Assembly (NCBI GenBank): GCA_015075365.1
Contig: JABTUN010000001.1
Location: forward strand, 1,364,001-1,428,000
Direction of reading: 5' to 3'
Length of the DNA stretch: 64,000 bases
Origin: Verrucomicrobiaceae bacterium
GTDB taxonomy: Bacteria; Verrucomicrobiota; Verrucomicrobiia; Verrucomicrobiales; Verrucomicrobiaceae
Shown: in pieces, positions 45,884-54,686 of the stretch
Layout of the letters: every line of letters begins with the position of its first letter
How positions within the stretch are numbered: the first letter of the stretch is position 1
Program-made: the position numbers and the translations under genes
The notes under the pieces: generated by a model
What the model was told of the DNA's origin: nothing
Databases searched by the model: none
Seen by the model: only the letters and a program-made list of their open reading frames with translations

Positions 45884-47280
45884 AATCACTCTTCATGTCA
45901 CTTGGGTTTGGCGCCCTCGCCTTGCTGCTGATCGCCGCCGCACCCGAAGAGAAGCCGAAAGGCGGCGCAGGCAAGGGCGGACAAGTTGAGCCTGCCGTGG
46001 TGCCGCCGTATTTGTTCAACGTGTGGCTTTGCAGGCCAGGAGCGGAGTCGGTGACCGTCAGCGTCCTCGCGTGGGACCAAATGGAGGCCTTCATCGAGTA
46101 TGGCGAGAGTAACCGGGGCATTCCTGCCCCTTCAGACGGGCCAGGAATGCCCCGGTTACGGTCGGAACTATTCAAACTGAAGGCTGGCGAGCCGCAAAAC
46201 ATCGTGCTGGGCGGCTTGAAACCCGACACGAGCTACAACTACCGCCTCATCTATCGCCGCGCCGGTGGCGAGGCGGTGCAGGATGCGATGCGCAGCTTTC
46301 ACACGCAGCGGAAGGCCGGATCGAAGTTTTCCTTCGTCATGCAAGCGGACTCGCATCTCGACAACAACACCGACGTACGCGTTTACCAGCAAACGCTGTC
46401 CAACATGCTCGCCGACAAACCCGACTTCATGATCGATCTCGGCGACACAACGATGGTGGACAAGTTTGGCCGCTTCTACACACGCTCCGAGTCGCAATAC
46501 AAAGCGCAGCGATACTACATGGGCCGCATCGCGCACAGCGTGCCCATCTTCATGGTCCTGGGCAATCACGATGGCGAGCGCGGCAGCGATCCAGAGATGT
46601 CGGATTGGTCCATCAAACAACGCCACACCTACTTTCCGAATCCCACCGATGGAAACGACAAGCACAGCTACTTCGCCTTCGAATGGGGAAACGCGCTTTT
46701 CATCGGTCTCGACCCGTTTTGGTCCACCACGAGGCGCGGAGCCTCCGGCTGGGACATGACGCTCGGTGAAACGCAGTATCGCTGGCTCGCGAAGACGCTC
46801 ACCAGCAGCAAAGCCGCGATGCGCTTTGTCTTCATCCATCATCTTGTCGGCGGCTTGGGCCGCGATGTGCGCGGCGGAGCCAAACCAGCCGCCTACATGG
46901 AGTGGGGCGGTAAAAACGCGGATGGCAGCGATGGCTTCCGCCAAAACCGCCCAGGCTGGGAAATGCCGCTGCATCAGCTCTTCGTCAAAAACGGCGTGAA
47001 CATCGTCTTCCACGGCCACGACCATCTTTTCGTCAAAGAAGAGCTCGACGGCATCATCTACCAAGATGTGCCCCAGCCCGGCCATCCAAGCGGCGGCACC
47101 CGCAGCGCCGAAGAATACGGCTACGGCGGCGTCATCCTCGGCAGCGCCGGCCATGTGCGTGTCACCGTGAGCGAAAACGAAGCCAAAGTAGACTACGTGC
47201 GCAGCATCGTGCCCGGCGTAACGCGTTTTGACCTCGAAAACGGCGCGGTAGAGCACAGTTACGTGGTGGGGGAGAGATAG
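45880..47280 (+). CDS. Secreted metallophosphoesterase
   Basis: The 466-residue protein has an N-terminal hydrophobic signal (MSLGFGALALLLIAAA), a purple-acid-phosphatase-type N-terminal beta module with KPDTSYNYRLIYRRAG, and a calcineurin-like core. Its motifs are QADSHLD, LGDTTM, LGNHDGE, FIHHLVG and FHGHDHLF, which give a full two-metal site. It probably releases phosphate from organic esters outside the cytoplasm. A palindromic repeat (46109-46159) is translated within the N-terminal module (SNRGIPAPSDGPGMPRL). The GTG start at 45880 overlaps the sulfatase stop. Confidence 0.88.
   Translation: MKSLFMSLGFGALALLLIAAAPEEKPKGGAGKGGQVEPAVVPPYLFNVWLCRPGAESVTVSVLAWDQMEAFIEYGESNRGIPAPSDGPGMPRLRSELFKLKAGEPQNIVLGGLKPDTSYNYRLIYRRAGGEAVQDAMRSFHTQRKAGSKFSFVMQADSHLDNNTDVRVYQQTLSNMLADKPDFMIDLGDTTMVDKFGRFYTRSESQYKAQRYYMGRIAHSVPIFMVLGNHDGERGSDPEMSDWSIKQRHTYFPNPTDGNDKHSYFAFEWGNALFIGLDPFWSTTRRGASGWDMTLGETQYRWLAKTLTSSKAAMRFVFIHHLVGGLGRDVRGGAKPAAYMEWGGKNADGSDGFRQNRPGWEMPLHQLFVKNGVNIVFHGHDHLFVKEELDGIIYQDVPQPGHPSGGTRSAEEYGYGGVILGSAGHVRVTVSENEAKVDYVRSIVPGVTRFDLENGAVEHSYVVGER
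46109..46159. repeat. ORF-embedded palindromic element, copy C
   Basis: This 51-base copy has perfect 18-base inverted arms, GTAACCGGGGCATTCCTG and its reverse complement, around a short spacer (CCCCTTCAGACGGGC). It is in frame in the phosphoesterase gene. It is the most symmetrical of the three gene-embedded copies. Confidence 0.88.
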
Positions 47281-47281
47281 T

Positions 47282-50142
47282 TCATCGCTTCGTAACCACC
47301 TCATCGAGGTTCAGGATCGTATGCGCGACCAGCGTCAGCGATTTCTGGCGCTCAAACAGGCCGCGAAGCAGTTGCAATTCGTCCGCCTTCGGTTCGCGGC
47401 ATGTCACGGCCCGGAACATCCATGCAACGCGGTCGTTTTGCCCCTCGGAGCGCTTCGCCAGTGCCTCGGCGGCGTGCATGAAAGTCTCATCGTTCAAAAG
47501 CAGCAGCGCTTGCAGTGGTGTGTTCGTGCGGGCCCGGCGGGCGGTGCATTTTTCACGCGTGGGGCCGTCAAAGGTGAGCAGCATGGGATGCGGCGACTGG
47601 CGCTTCACATAGGTGTAGAGGCTGCGGCGCCACAACCCCTCGCCCGTGTCGGGCACATAGGTCTCCTCTCCGTTGTAGCTGACGGCCTCCCACAAACCTG
47701 GAGGTTGAAACGGCCTCACACCCGGTCCGCCGATCTTTGGCACGAGCAGGCCGGAGACCGCGAGTGCCTGATCACGCAGCATCTCGGCGGAAAGCCGCCC
47801 GCTGGGGCCGCGCGCAAGCAGGCGGTTGTCCGGATCATCCTCACGCGTGATGCGCGAGTCCTGGCGATACGTCCTCGACATCACGATGGTCTTGAGCAGC
47901 GCCTTCACATCCCAGCCGCTGTCACGAAACGTCGCGGCCAGCCAGTCGAGCAGCTCGGGATGTGTCGGAGCCTCGCCTTGCGAGCCAAAATCATTCGGCG
48001 TGCGCACGAGCCCTTCGCCAAAACACTGCGCCCAGAGGCGGTTCACGGCCACACGAGCCGCGAGCGGGTTTTCCGGCGAAAAGAGCCACGTCGCGAAGCC
48101 GAGGCGGTTCGCGGGATAGTCCGCCTTCCATGGAGCGATGGCCGCAGGCACGCCAGGAAGCACTGTTTCGCCCGGTTTGTCATACTGACCGCGTTCCAGC
48201 ACATGCACGGCGCGGGGCTTGTCCATCTCCTGCATCACAAGCGTGGTGGGAATCGCTTCACGCAGAGCCTTATCGGCCTTTTGCGCCGAATGAAGCGCTT
48301 TGCGGGCCTGTTGCACCGATGCATCGGCAAAGCGGTCGATGTAGTAGTCGAGCAGCATCTCCGCATCAGCGGGGCGCCGTTTCACCGTGTCGGTTTCGAT
48401 GATTCCGCGAATGCGCTCGCCCCAAAACCAGCCGCTCACGGTTTCCAGATCGAGCGCGAAGGGAACAAGGCGCACTTCATCCATCAAGCCGTAAAAACCG
48501 AGGCCCGAATCGCGGCGGCCGACGCGCAACGGCTCCCGGTTCGCAATGCTGCCGTCCAGGGAATCGCGCCGCACTTCGAGCGTCGTCGGCCTGCCATCGA
48601 AAAAGATGCGCAGCCCTGCCGCCTTTGCGATCCGTCGTAGCTCACAGCTATGTGATGCCACGCCTTGGAGCTGAGCGCCTCGATGGTGGAGACCTCCATG
48701 GCGCTTGCGCCCCAGCGATGGACGAGATTCACCTGGAGCCGGCCCTTCTGCCAGATCAGCTCCAAGCCGCGGCGGTTTCCCTCCGGCTCGATGAGCGAAA
48801 GCGGGCAGCTCAAGGAACCTTCCGCATTCACCCACAAGCCGATGGTCCACGGTTGATCCGCGTTGAAGCCCTTCACGCGGCTTTCGACGTGCTGCGTGGC
48901 GTCAAACTTCGCCGCCTGGCCGCGCACACCAGGTTCCAGCTCCGAGGCATTGCCCGTCATGGCGACTTTTCCGTCAAATGACTCGTGCCACACGGCATCG
49001 CGCGGCGGCTGTGGCAGGTGTTGTGCGGCATTTTTCTCCCATGCGGCGATTTGCGGCTTCAAGGCGGCGTGAACCGGATCGAAGGCCTTCTGCGCTGCCT
49101 GCAACGCGGCCCTGGCCTTTGCCAGATCGCGCTGCTGCTGCTCCGACGGCACTTCGAGCAGCGGCGGCGGATTGTCGGCGCTGATGAGGCCCTTTTCCGG
49201 CACGTTGTTGAAGAAGGCGAAGAGCTGGTAGAACTCCCGCTGCGAAATGGGATCGAACTTGTGGTCGTGGCACTGCGCGCAGCCCGCGGTGAGTCCCAGC
49301 CAGGTCGTCATCGTTGTGTCCACACGGTCCACGACGTACTCCACGCGGAACTCCTCGTCGATGCTGCCGCTTTCGTTGTTCGCCATGTGGTTGCGGTTGA
49401 AGCCGGTGGCGATGCGTTGCTTCACCGTGGCGTCAGGCAGCAGGTCACCCGCGAGCTGCTCGATGCTGAACTGGTCGAAGGGCATGTTCGCGTTGAATGC
49501 GTCGATCACCCAGTCGCGCCAAAGCCACATCTGGCGCGGCTTGTCGCCAAAGTAGCCGTTCGTGTCCGCATAACGCGCCGCGTCCAGCCAGGCGACGGCG
49601 AGATGCTCGCCGAAGTGCTTTGAGGCCAGCAGTTCATCGACGACAGTCTCATAGGGTCTCGTCAGCATGGCATCCGTGGGTGGCAGGCCGGTCAAATCCA
49701 GCGACACGCGGCGCAGGAGCGTCTCGGGAGGGGCTTCGGGTGCGAAATCGAGGCCACGCTTTTTCAAAGCGGCCTCCACGATGGAGTCGAGATCGCCAGC
49801 TGCCTTGTGCAGCGGCTCGAAGGCCCAATGCTTTTGATATTTCGCACCTCCGGCGATCCATTGCCGCAGTGTGGCGGACTGCGCCGACGTCAGCGGCTTT
49901 TTGTGCGACTCCGGCGGCGGCATGAGCTCTTCAGGATCGGTCGAGGTGACGCGGCGCAACACCTCATCGAAATCCGCGCCGCCCACATCCAGCCGCAGCT
50001 TCGCTTTTCGGCCTTTTTCATCCGGACCGTGACACGCGAAGCAGTTCTCCGAGAGGATGGGGCGGATGTCGCGGTTGAAGCTCAATTCAGCACCCGCCAG
50101 CGCGGGCTGGAGAAAAGCGGTGATGATGAAGAGGCCCCTCAC
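47282..50142 (-). pseudogene. Cytochrome/DUF1549/LamG/DUF1553 gene with a single frameshift
   Basis: The first frame (from ATG 50142) has a signal peptide and a cytochrome-like CFACH motif (LSENCFACHGPDEKGRKAKL). The DUF1549 region follows (SLDLTGLPPTDAM, AARYADTNGYFGDKPRQMWL, CAQCHDHKFDPIS), then a LamG-like module to HHIAVSYDGS. The second frame continues KAAGLRIFFDGRPT, with DUF1553 blocks (NPLAARVAVNRLWAQCFGEG, LRDQALAVSGLLV, ARTNTPLQALLLLNDETFM). The frames join near 48627-48629, where one base seems to be missing (TCGCA for an expected TCGGCA). Either the gene is inactivated or this is a sequencing error. The intact form would be about 950 residues. It is the last gene of a unit with two sulfatases. 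Confidence 0.8.
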
Positions 50143-50191
50143 AGGGAGGAACTACGACACGAGAGTGCAGGCGATTGCAGCCGATATGACC

Positions 50192-51742
50192 TCAGCGGAT
50201 GGGCTCCTTTTCAAAATCCGTGGGCGAGACCCAGCCGGCATTCACCTTTTCGCCGCGCATGAACTTCTCGTAGAAGCCAGCGCCTGTCGTCGGCGGATAC
50301 TCGTCGAAGATTTTGCCGTTGCCGGCCATGCGCGGGTCGTTTTGGGCCTTGAGCTCGTTTTCCATGCGCTCGCGCAGCTTCGCGATGGTGTCCTTGTGAA
50401 CGGATTCGGCGGCGAGATTGCGCGCGGCATGGGGATCGACACTGAGGTCGTAAAACTCCTCGCCGGGACGCATGCCGAAGTTGAGCTGCCAGAACTTGTC
50501 GCTGCGATCTTTGCGGCCCATTTCGAGGATGAGCGTCTTGGTGGGCCCGCCATCCGTGTCGAGGTAGCCCGTCTCGGGATTGCCCGCAGGCCAGCGGGCG
50601 GGCTCGTAGTTTTTGATGTAGAGATGCTCGGCGGTGACGATGGCGCGAACCGGGTAGCCCCAATCATGCGGGCGGCCCACATCGGTGCGCTCCTTGCCGA
50701 TGAGCGCGTGATCGCGTTCTGCGACGACGCGGCCGCTTTGGTCGCTCTCGATGATAGGACGCCAGCTTTTGCCGGTGATGGGCAGCATGCCGCTGTCTTC
50801 CTCCGCAATTCCTGCGTAGTCGAGAATGGTGGGCGCGATATCGGTGAAGTTGACAAAGTCATCGACCACGCGGCCCGCTTTTTTCATGCCGGCGGGAAAG
50901 CGGATGGCCAGCGGCACATGGTTGCTGTCCTCGTAGGCATAGCCTTTGCAGCGGGGGAAGGGCATGCCGTGATCAGCGGTGACGATGATGAGCGTGTTGT
51001 CGAACAGGCCGCGTTTTTCGAGCTCGGCGATCATGCGACCGAGATGGCGGTCCGTATGCTCGACTTCAAAGGCGTAGTCGAGCATGTCGTGACGCACGAT
51101 TTCATCGTCGGGCCAGTAATCCGGCACCTTGGGGATGTCGGAGAGTTTTTTGCCGCCCTTCTTCACACCGGACTCGAATTCGTAGCCACGATGCGGCTCC
51201 AGGCTGCCATACCAGAAGCACCACGGCGCGTCCTTCGGCGCTGCATCGAGGAAGTCGGTGAAATTGGCCGCGTAGTCGTTGTTCGTCATGCCGGAAGCCG
51301 GTGGCCTGGCTTTGTGTTTGTTGAAAGGTTTGCCGGTGATCGCCCTTGGCCTGCCATTGGCATCATTGGCGATGCCGGGGCCCCAGCCCTTGCCGGTGAT
51401 GCCCATGTGCCAGCCTTTTTCCGTCAGCACTTCCGGCCAGCTTTTGAGCTTCGAAGGGAAGAAGGCCATGTGATTGCCCGCCTCCTCGTTCTGCCACGCA
51501 TGACGGCCGGTGAGCACGATCGCGCGCGACGGCGCGCACTTTGCCACGGGTGTGTAGGCACGGGTGAAGAGCACGCCTTCCTTCGCGATGCGGTCAAAAG
51601 CGGGCGTCTTCACCCACCGCGTGCCATACACACCGGCGTGCGCGCCCCAGTCATCGGCGATGGCGAAGAGGATGTTCGGCCGCGGCTCCGCCGCGAAGAG
51701 CGAAGGGCCGAAGGCGAGGAGGATCAGGATCAGGCGCTTCAT
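50192..51742 (-). CDS. Type I sulfatase (heparan N-sulfatase-like)
   Basis: The 516-residue exported sulfatase has a signal peptide ([20 protein letters not shown]). Metal ligands are in [15 protein letters not shown], and CAPSR has its formylglycine Cys at position 69. The N-sulfoglucosamine sulfohydrolase-like [40 protein letters not shown] and [15 protein letters not shown] C-terminus set it apart from the other two sulfatases in the window. It lies between another sulfatase and the cytochrome gene on the same strand, with 9 and 49 base gaps. Confidence 0.9.
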   Translation of the reverse strand: MKRLILILLAFGPSLFAAEPRPNILFAIADDWGAHAGVYGTRWVKTPAFDRIAKEGVLFTRAYTPVAKCAPSRAIVLTGRHAWQNEEAGNHMAFFPSKLKSWPEVLTEKGWHMGITGKGWGPGIANDANGRPRAITGKPFNKHKARPPASGMTNNDYAANFTDFLDAAPKDAPWCFWYGSLEPHRGYEFESGVKKGGKKLSDIPKVPDYWPDDEIVRHDMLDYAFEVEHTDRHLGRMIAELEKRGLFDNTLIIVTADHGMPFPRCKGYAYEDSNHVPLAIRFPAGMKKAGRVVDDFVNFTDIAPTILDYAGIAEEDSGMLPITGKSWRPIIESDQSGRVVAERDHALIGKERTDVGRPHDWGYPVRAIVTAEHLYIKNYEPARWPAGNPETGYLDTDGGPTKTLILEMGRKDRSDKFWQLNFGMRPGEEFYDLSVDPHAARNLAAESVHKDTIAKLRERMENELKAQNDPRMAGNGKIFDEYPPTTGAGFYEKFMRGEKVNAGWVSPTDFEKEPIR

Positions 51743-51751
51743 GGGCGTGGA

Positions 51752-53518
51752 TTAACGACGGGTGAGCTTCACATGCTTCAAGTCGATGCCGGGAGATGAA
51801 AGAGCCTCGAGTGTCAATGTCGCCGGGCCGGGCTTAAGGCTGAGGCTGCCGAGTTTGGCGTGGGACCAGGCACGGTTGCGGTAGCGGGCCTTGCCTTCCT
51901 CGTCGCGATGCAAGAGCGGGATTTCCAGAGCCGTGGCGACCGGCAAAGTGGAATCGAGCACGGAACCGCCACCGCTGAGACGCAGTTTGGCCTCCGCAGC
52001 GGCGGCATAGGCGATTTCGATGTCGTAATCGCCTGCGGCGGCGACGTCGATCTCGAAGCGCGCCTTCGCGTTTGCAGTGGTCCAGCCGGTGAGCCAGTCG
52101 TTGGCGAAACCGGGGCCGCTGGCGAAGTGCAGCGGCGCGTCGTAGAAGGCCTGCGGGGCATGGAGTTCGACGGGATTGTGCTCCGCGTGACCGACCGGGA
52201 TGGGAAAACGCTTCAAGCCATCGCGCGAGATGTCGGCGAACCAGGCATCGTATTTCGCGGCGAGTTCCTGGACGAGTTCTGGATGCTGCTGCGCGATGTT
52301 CTTCTCCTGCCCGGGATCGTTTTCCATGTCGTAGAGCTGCCAGGGAGTGGCAGCGGCATCATTGGCCTTCGCCTTGGAGCCGCCGGCGGGGCCTTTGATC
52401 TCCCGCACGAGCCGGTAACGCTGCGTGCGCACGGCACCGGGGAACTTGTTTGTCTCATCAATCGGATTGTGCGTGAAAAGAGTGCGTTCTGGCCAGCTTC
52501 CGATGTTTTGCAGCAACGGCTTCAAACTCACTCCATCCAATTTCGAATCGGAAATCTCCACATCGCACAGATCCATGAGGGTTGGGAACAAGTCGATGTG
52601 TGAGACAATCTCCTTCACCACGCGTGGCGTCCATCCCGCCGCAGGCCAGCGAATGAAAAGCGGGACGCGGGTGCCGCCCTCGTGAACGCTGGTTTTTCCG
52701 CCGCGCATGCCGGCGTTGTAAATCTTCACGCCGGCGGTGCCGCCGTTGTCGGTCAAAAACAGCACGATGGTGTTTTCGGCGATCTTGAGCGTGTCAAGGT
52801 GTGCGAGCAGGCGGCCCACATTGTCGTCGATGTTCTCGCACATCCCGTAAAAGGCGGCCACGTTGTCCTCGAAGCCCTTCGCTTTGAATTTGTCGAAGTA
52901 CTTGTCCGGCACTTGGTAGGGCGAGTGCGGGGCGTTGTAGGCGAGGTAGCAGAAAAACGGCTCCTTTTGCCTCGCTGCGATGAATTTCATCGCCTCGTCG
53001 GTGAGCACGTCGGTGATGTAGCCTTTCGTCGGCTCGTGTTTCGTGCCACGCAGCAGCGTGGCATCGAAGTAATTGTTCCAGTGGCCGTTGTTGAAGCCGA
53101 AAACGTGCTCAAACCCCTGGCCGCCGGGGGTGAAGGGAAACTGCTCCCCGTTGTGCCATTTGCCGATGCAGGCGGTGCGGTAGCCCTGGGGCTTAAATGC
53201 CTCCGCAAGCGTGACTTCGGACGGTTTCATGGCCTCCTTGTTGTGCGTGACACCATGGACGCCGGTGCGCAGGGGCCAGCGCCCGGTGAGCAGCGCGGCG
53301 CGCGTCGGCGCGCAGAAGGAGTTCACATAAAAGCGGTCAAAACGCACGCCCTCGCGTCCCAGGCGGTCGATGTGCGGCGTTTGCAGGTGCGGATTGCCGT
53401 GGATGGAAAAATCGCCGTAGCCCTGATCGTCCGTGATGATGAGGAGAACGTTCGGCCGCTGCGCAGCGGCGAAGAGCGAAGGGCAGAGGGCGAAGAGGAA
53501 GAGAAAGACGGGGCGCAT
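51752..53518 (-). CDS. Type I sulfatase with C-terminal beta-sandwich
   Basis: The product (588 residues) has a signal peptide (MRPVFLFLFALCPSLFAAAQ). Metal ligands are in NVLLIITDDQGYGDFS, and CAPTR has its formylglycine Cys at position 69. The FLTDNGGTAGVKIYNAGMRG segment is the second metal site. The last 130 residues form an extra jelly-roll-like module (ARFEIDVAAAGDYDIEIAYA) that may bind carbohydrate. It heads the minus-strand unit of sulfatase, sulfatase and cytochrome genes. No formylglycine-generating enzyme gene is present in this window to activate it. Confidence 0.92.
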   Translation of the reverse strand: MRPVFLFLFALCPSLFAAAQRPNVLLIITDDQGYGDFSIHGNPHLQTPHIDRLGREGVRFDRFYVNSFCAPTRAALLTGRWPLRTGVHGVTHNKEAMKPSEVTLAEAFKPQGYRTACIGKWHNGEQFPFTPGGQGFEHVFGFNNGHWNNYFDATLLRGTKHEPTKGYITDVLTDEAMKFIAARQKEPFFCYLAYNAPHSPYQVPDKYFDKFKAKGFEDNVAAFYGMCENIDDNVGRLLAHLDTLKIAENTIVLFLTDNGGTAGVKIYNAGMRGGKTSVHEGGTRVPLFIRWPAAGWTPRVVKEIVSHIDLFPTLMDLCDVEISDSKLDGVSLKPLLQNIGSWPERTLFTHNPIDETNKFPGAVRTQRYRLVREIKGPAGGSKAKANDAAATPWQLYDMENDPGQEKNIAQQHPELVQELAAKYDAWFADISRDGLKRFPIPVGHAEHNPVELHAPQAFYDAPLHFASGPGFANDWLTGWTTANAKARFEIDVAAAGDYDIEIAYAAAAEAKLRLSGGGSVLDSTLPVATALEIPLLHRDEEGKARYRNRAWSHAKLGSLSLKPGPATLTLEALSSPGIDLKHVKLTRR

Positions 53519-53633
53519 GGCGCGGGAACGACGCCGGGGCGCGTTTCTTCACGCCGTCTGCCAAGGCTAAATCCCGTCCATTATAGGGGAACAAACACTG
53601 GCATCGTTTCCAACGCGTCGATTAAGGTATGAT

Positions 53634-54560
53634 ATGACTCCAAAATACAATGGCCCGAGCCCACGTGCCAAAGGATGCTCCCTGCTGCTTTGTTGCTGCG
53701 GGCTTGCATTGCTGGCCGGGAACTTTTTCCCGCCGCTTCAGCTCATGGGTTGTGCTGTCACGCCATCGCGTCTCCGCGGGCAGGTTTTGGACCAGGATGG
53801 ACAGCCCGTTCCCGAGGCGCGTGTCACCATTAAACGCCACCTCACTCCATTAAGCGAAAAGGGTGAGAAGACGGTGGCCATGACAGACGCTGATGGCCGC
53901 TTTTCTTACTTCGGCCTGCAGGGATTCAGTCTTTTCGTAAGCGTGGGCAAACAGAACTATTATTCTGTGCATGAGCCAATGCCCGGCAGGGGACTCTCTT
54001 GCTCAGAACGATCCTTCGATCAGTTTTCCAGCCGTTTTGCGCATCCCCGTGATCCCGAAGTGTTTCATCTGTTTCGGCCGCCACCACCGGAGGATCTGAT
54101 CAAGCACCCGGATCGCGATCATCGAATCCCACGCGATGGCACGCCACTGGTCATTCAACTCAATCCCACTGAAATCGGGCCTCGACCCGAGATCGAGGTG
54201 CGCTGCTGGACGAGCCATCCCGTTAATCCAAGCGGGAGGCAGCGCCACGACTGGCATGCCGAAATCCGCCCAAAATCAGGAGCGGGGGTGCGGCGGAAAG
54301 ACCGGTTTGATTTCATCGCACCCGAGCGGGGCTATGAATCCGTTTTTGAAATCCAAATGCCCGCTATGATTGATGGGGAGGAAAATAAGAATTGGAGCGA
54401 TGATGTTGCGATCGATGCTTTTTACCGCTTTGAGGGAGGCGTTTACGCAAGAGCCACCCTTCGCTTCATCACGGGAGGAGATCACTTTGTGGTCTTTGAG
54501 TCCTTTTTAAATCCCAAACCCGGTTCCAGGAACCTCTCCGTGCTGCCGAAGTGGAAGTGA
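53634..54560 (+). CDS. Exported protein with carboxypeptidase-regulatory-like domain
   Basis: The protein (308 residues) has a hydrophobic N-terminus (CSLLLCCCGLALLAGNFF) and an Ig-like carboxypeptidase-regulatory domain near 45-115 (LRGQVLDQDGQPVPEARVTI ... MTDADGRFSYFGLQG). The rest, including RFRPPPPED-like and RYESVFEIQMP-like segments, is not recognised. The codon use and base composition look less GC-biased than the neighbours, which hints at different ancestry. AAGGT lies about six bases before ATG 53634 as a ribosome-binding site. It stands alone, divergent from the sulfatase unit. Confidence 0.7.
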   Translation: MTPKYNGPSPRAKGCSLLLCCCGLALLAGNFFPPLQLMGCAVTPSRLRGQVLDQDGQPVPEARVTIKRHLTPLSEKGEKTVAMTDADGRFSYFGLQGFSLFVSVGKQNYYSVHEPMPGRGLSCSERSFDQFSSRFAHPRDPEVFHLFRPPPPEDLIKHPDRDHRIPRDGTPLVIQLNPTEIGPRPEIEVRCWTSHPVNPSGRQRHDWHAEIRPKSGAGVRRKDRFDFIAPERGYESVFEIQMPAMIDGEENKNWSDDVAIDAFYRFEGGVYARATLRFITGGDHFVVFESFLNPKPGSRNLSVLPKWK

Positions 54561-54621
54561 TCGGTGAGCAGCGCAGAATGCCTGTCGTTCGTGAATCGTT
54601 GAGTTTGCCATGCGCCCAATT

Positions 54622-54640
54622 CATCTCGCGGAGCGAGATG
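54622..54640. terminator. Hairpin between convergent genes
   Basis: CATCTCGC and GCGAGATG form a perfect 8-bp stem around GGA in the 126-base gap between the convergent genes ending at 54560 and 54687. It could be a bidirectional terminator or a copy of a dispersed palindrome. There is no clear T-tract. Confidence 0.45.
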
Positions 54641-54686
54641 ACTACTTTGCTTCGCTGGATCGACGCGGACAGACTTTAGGCCCGTC

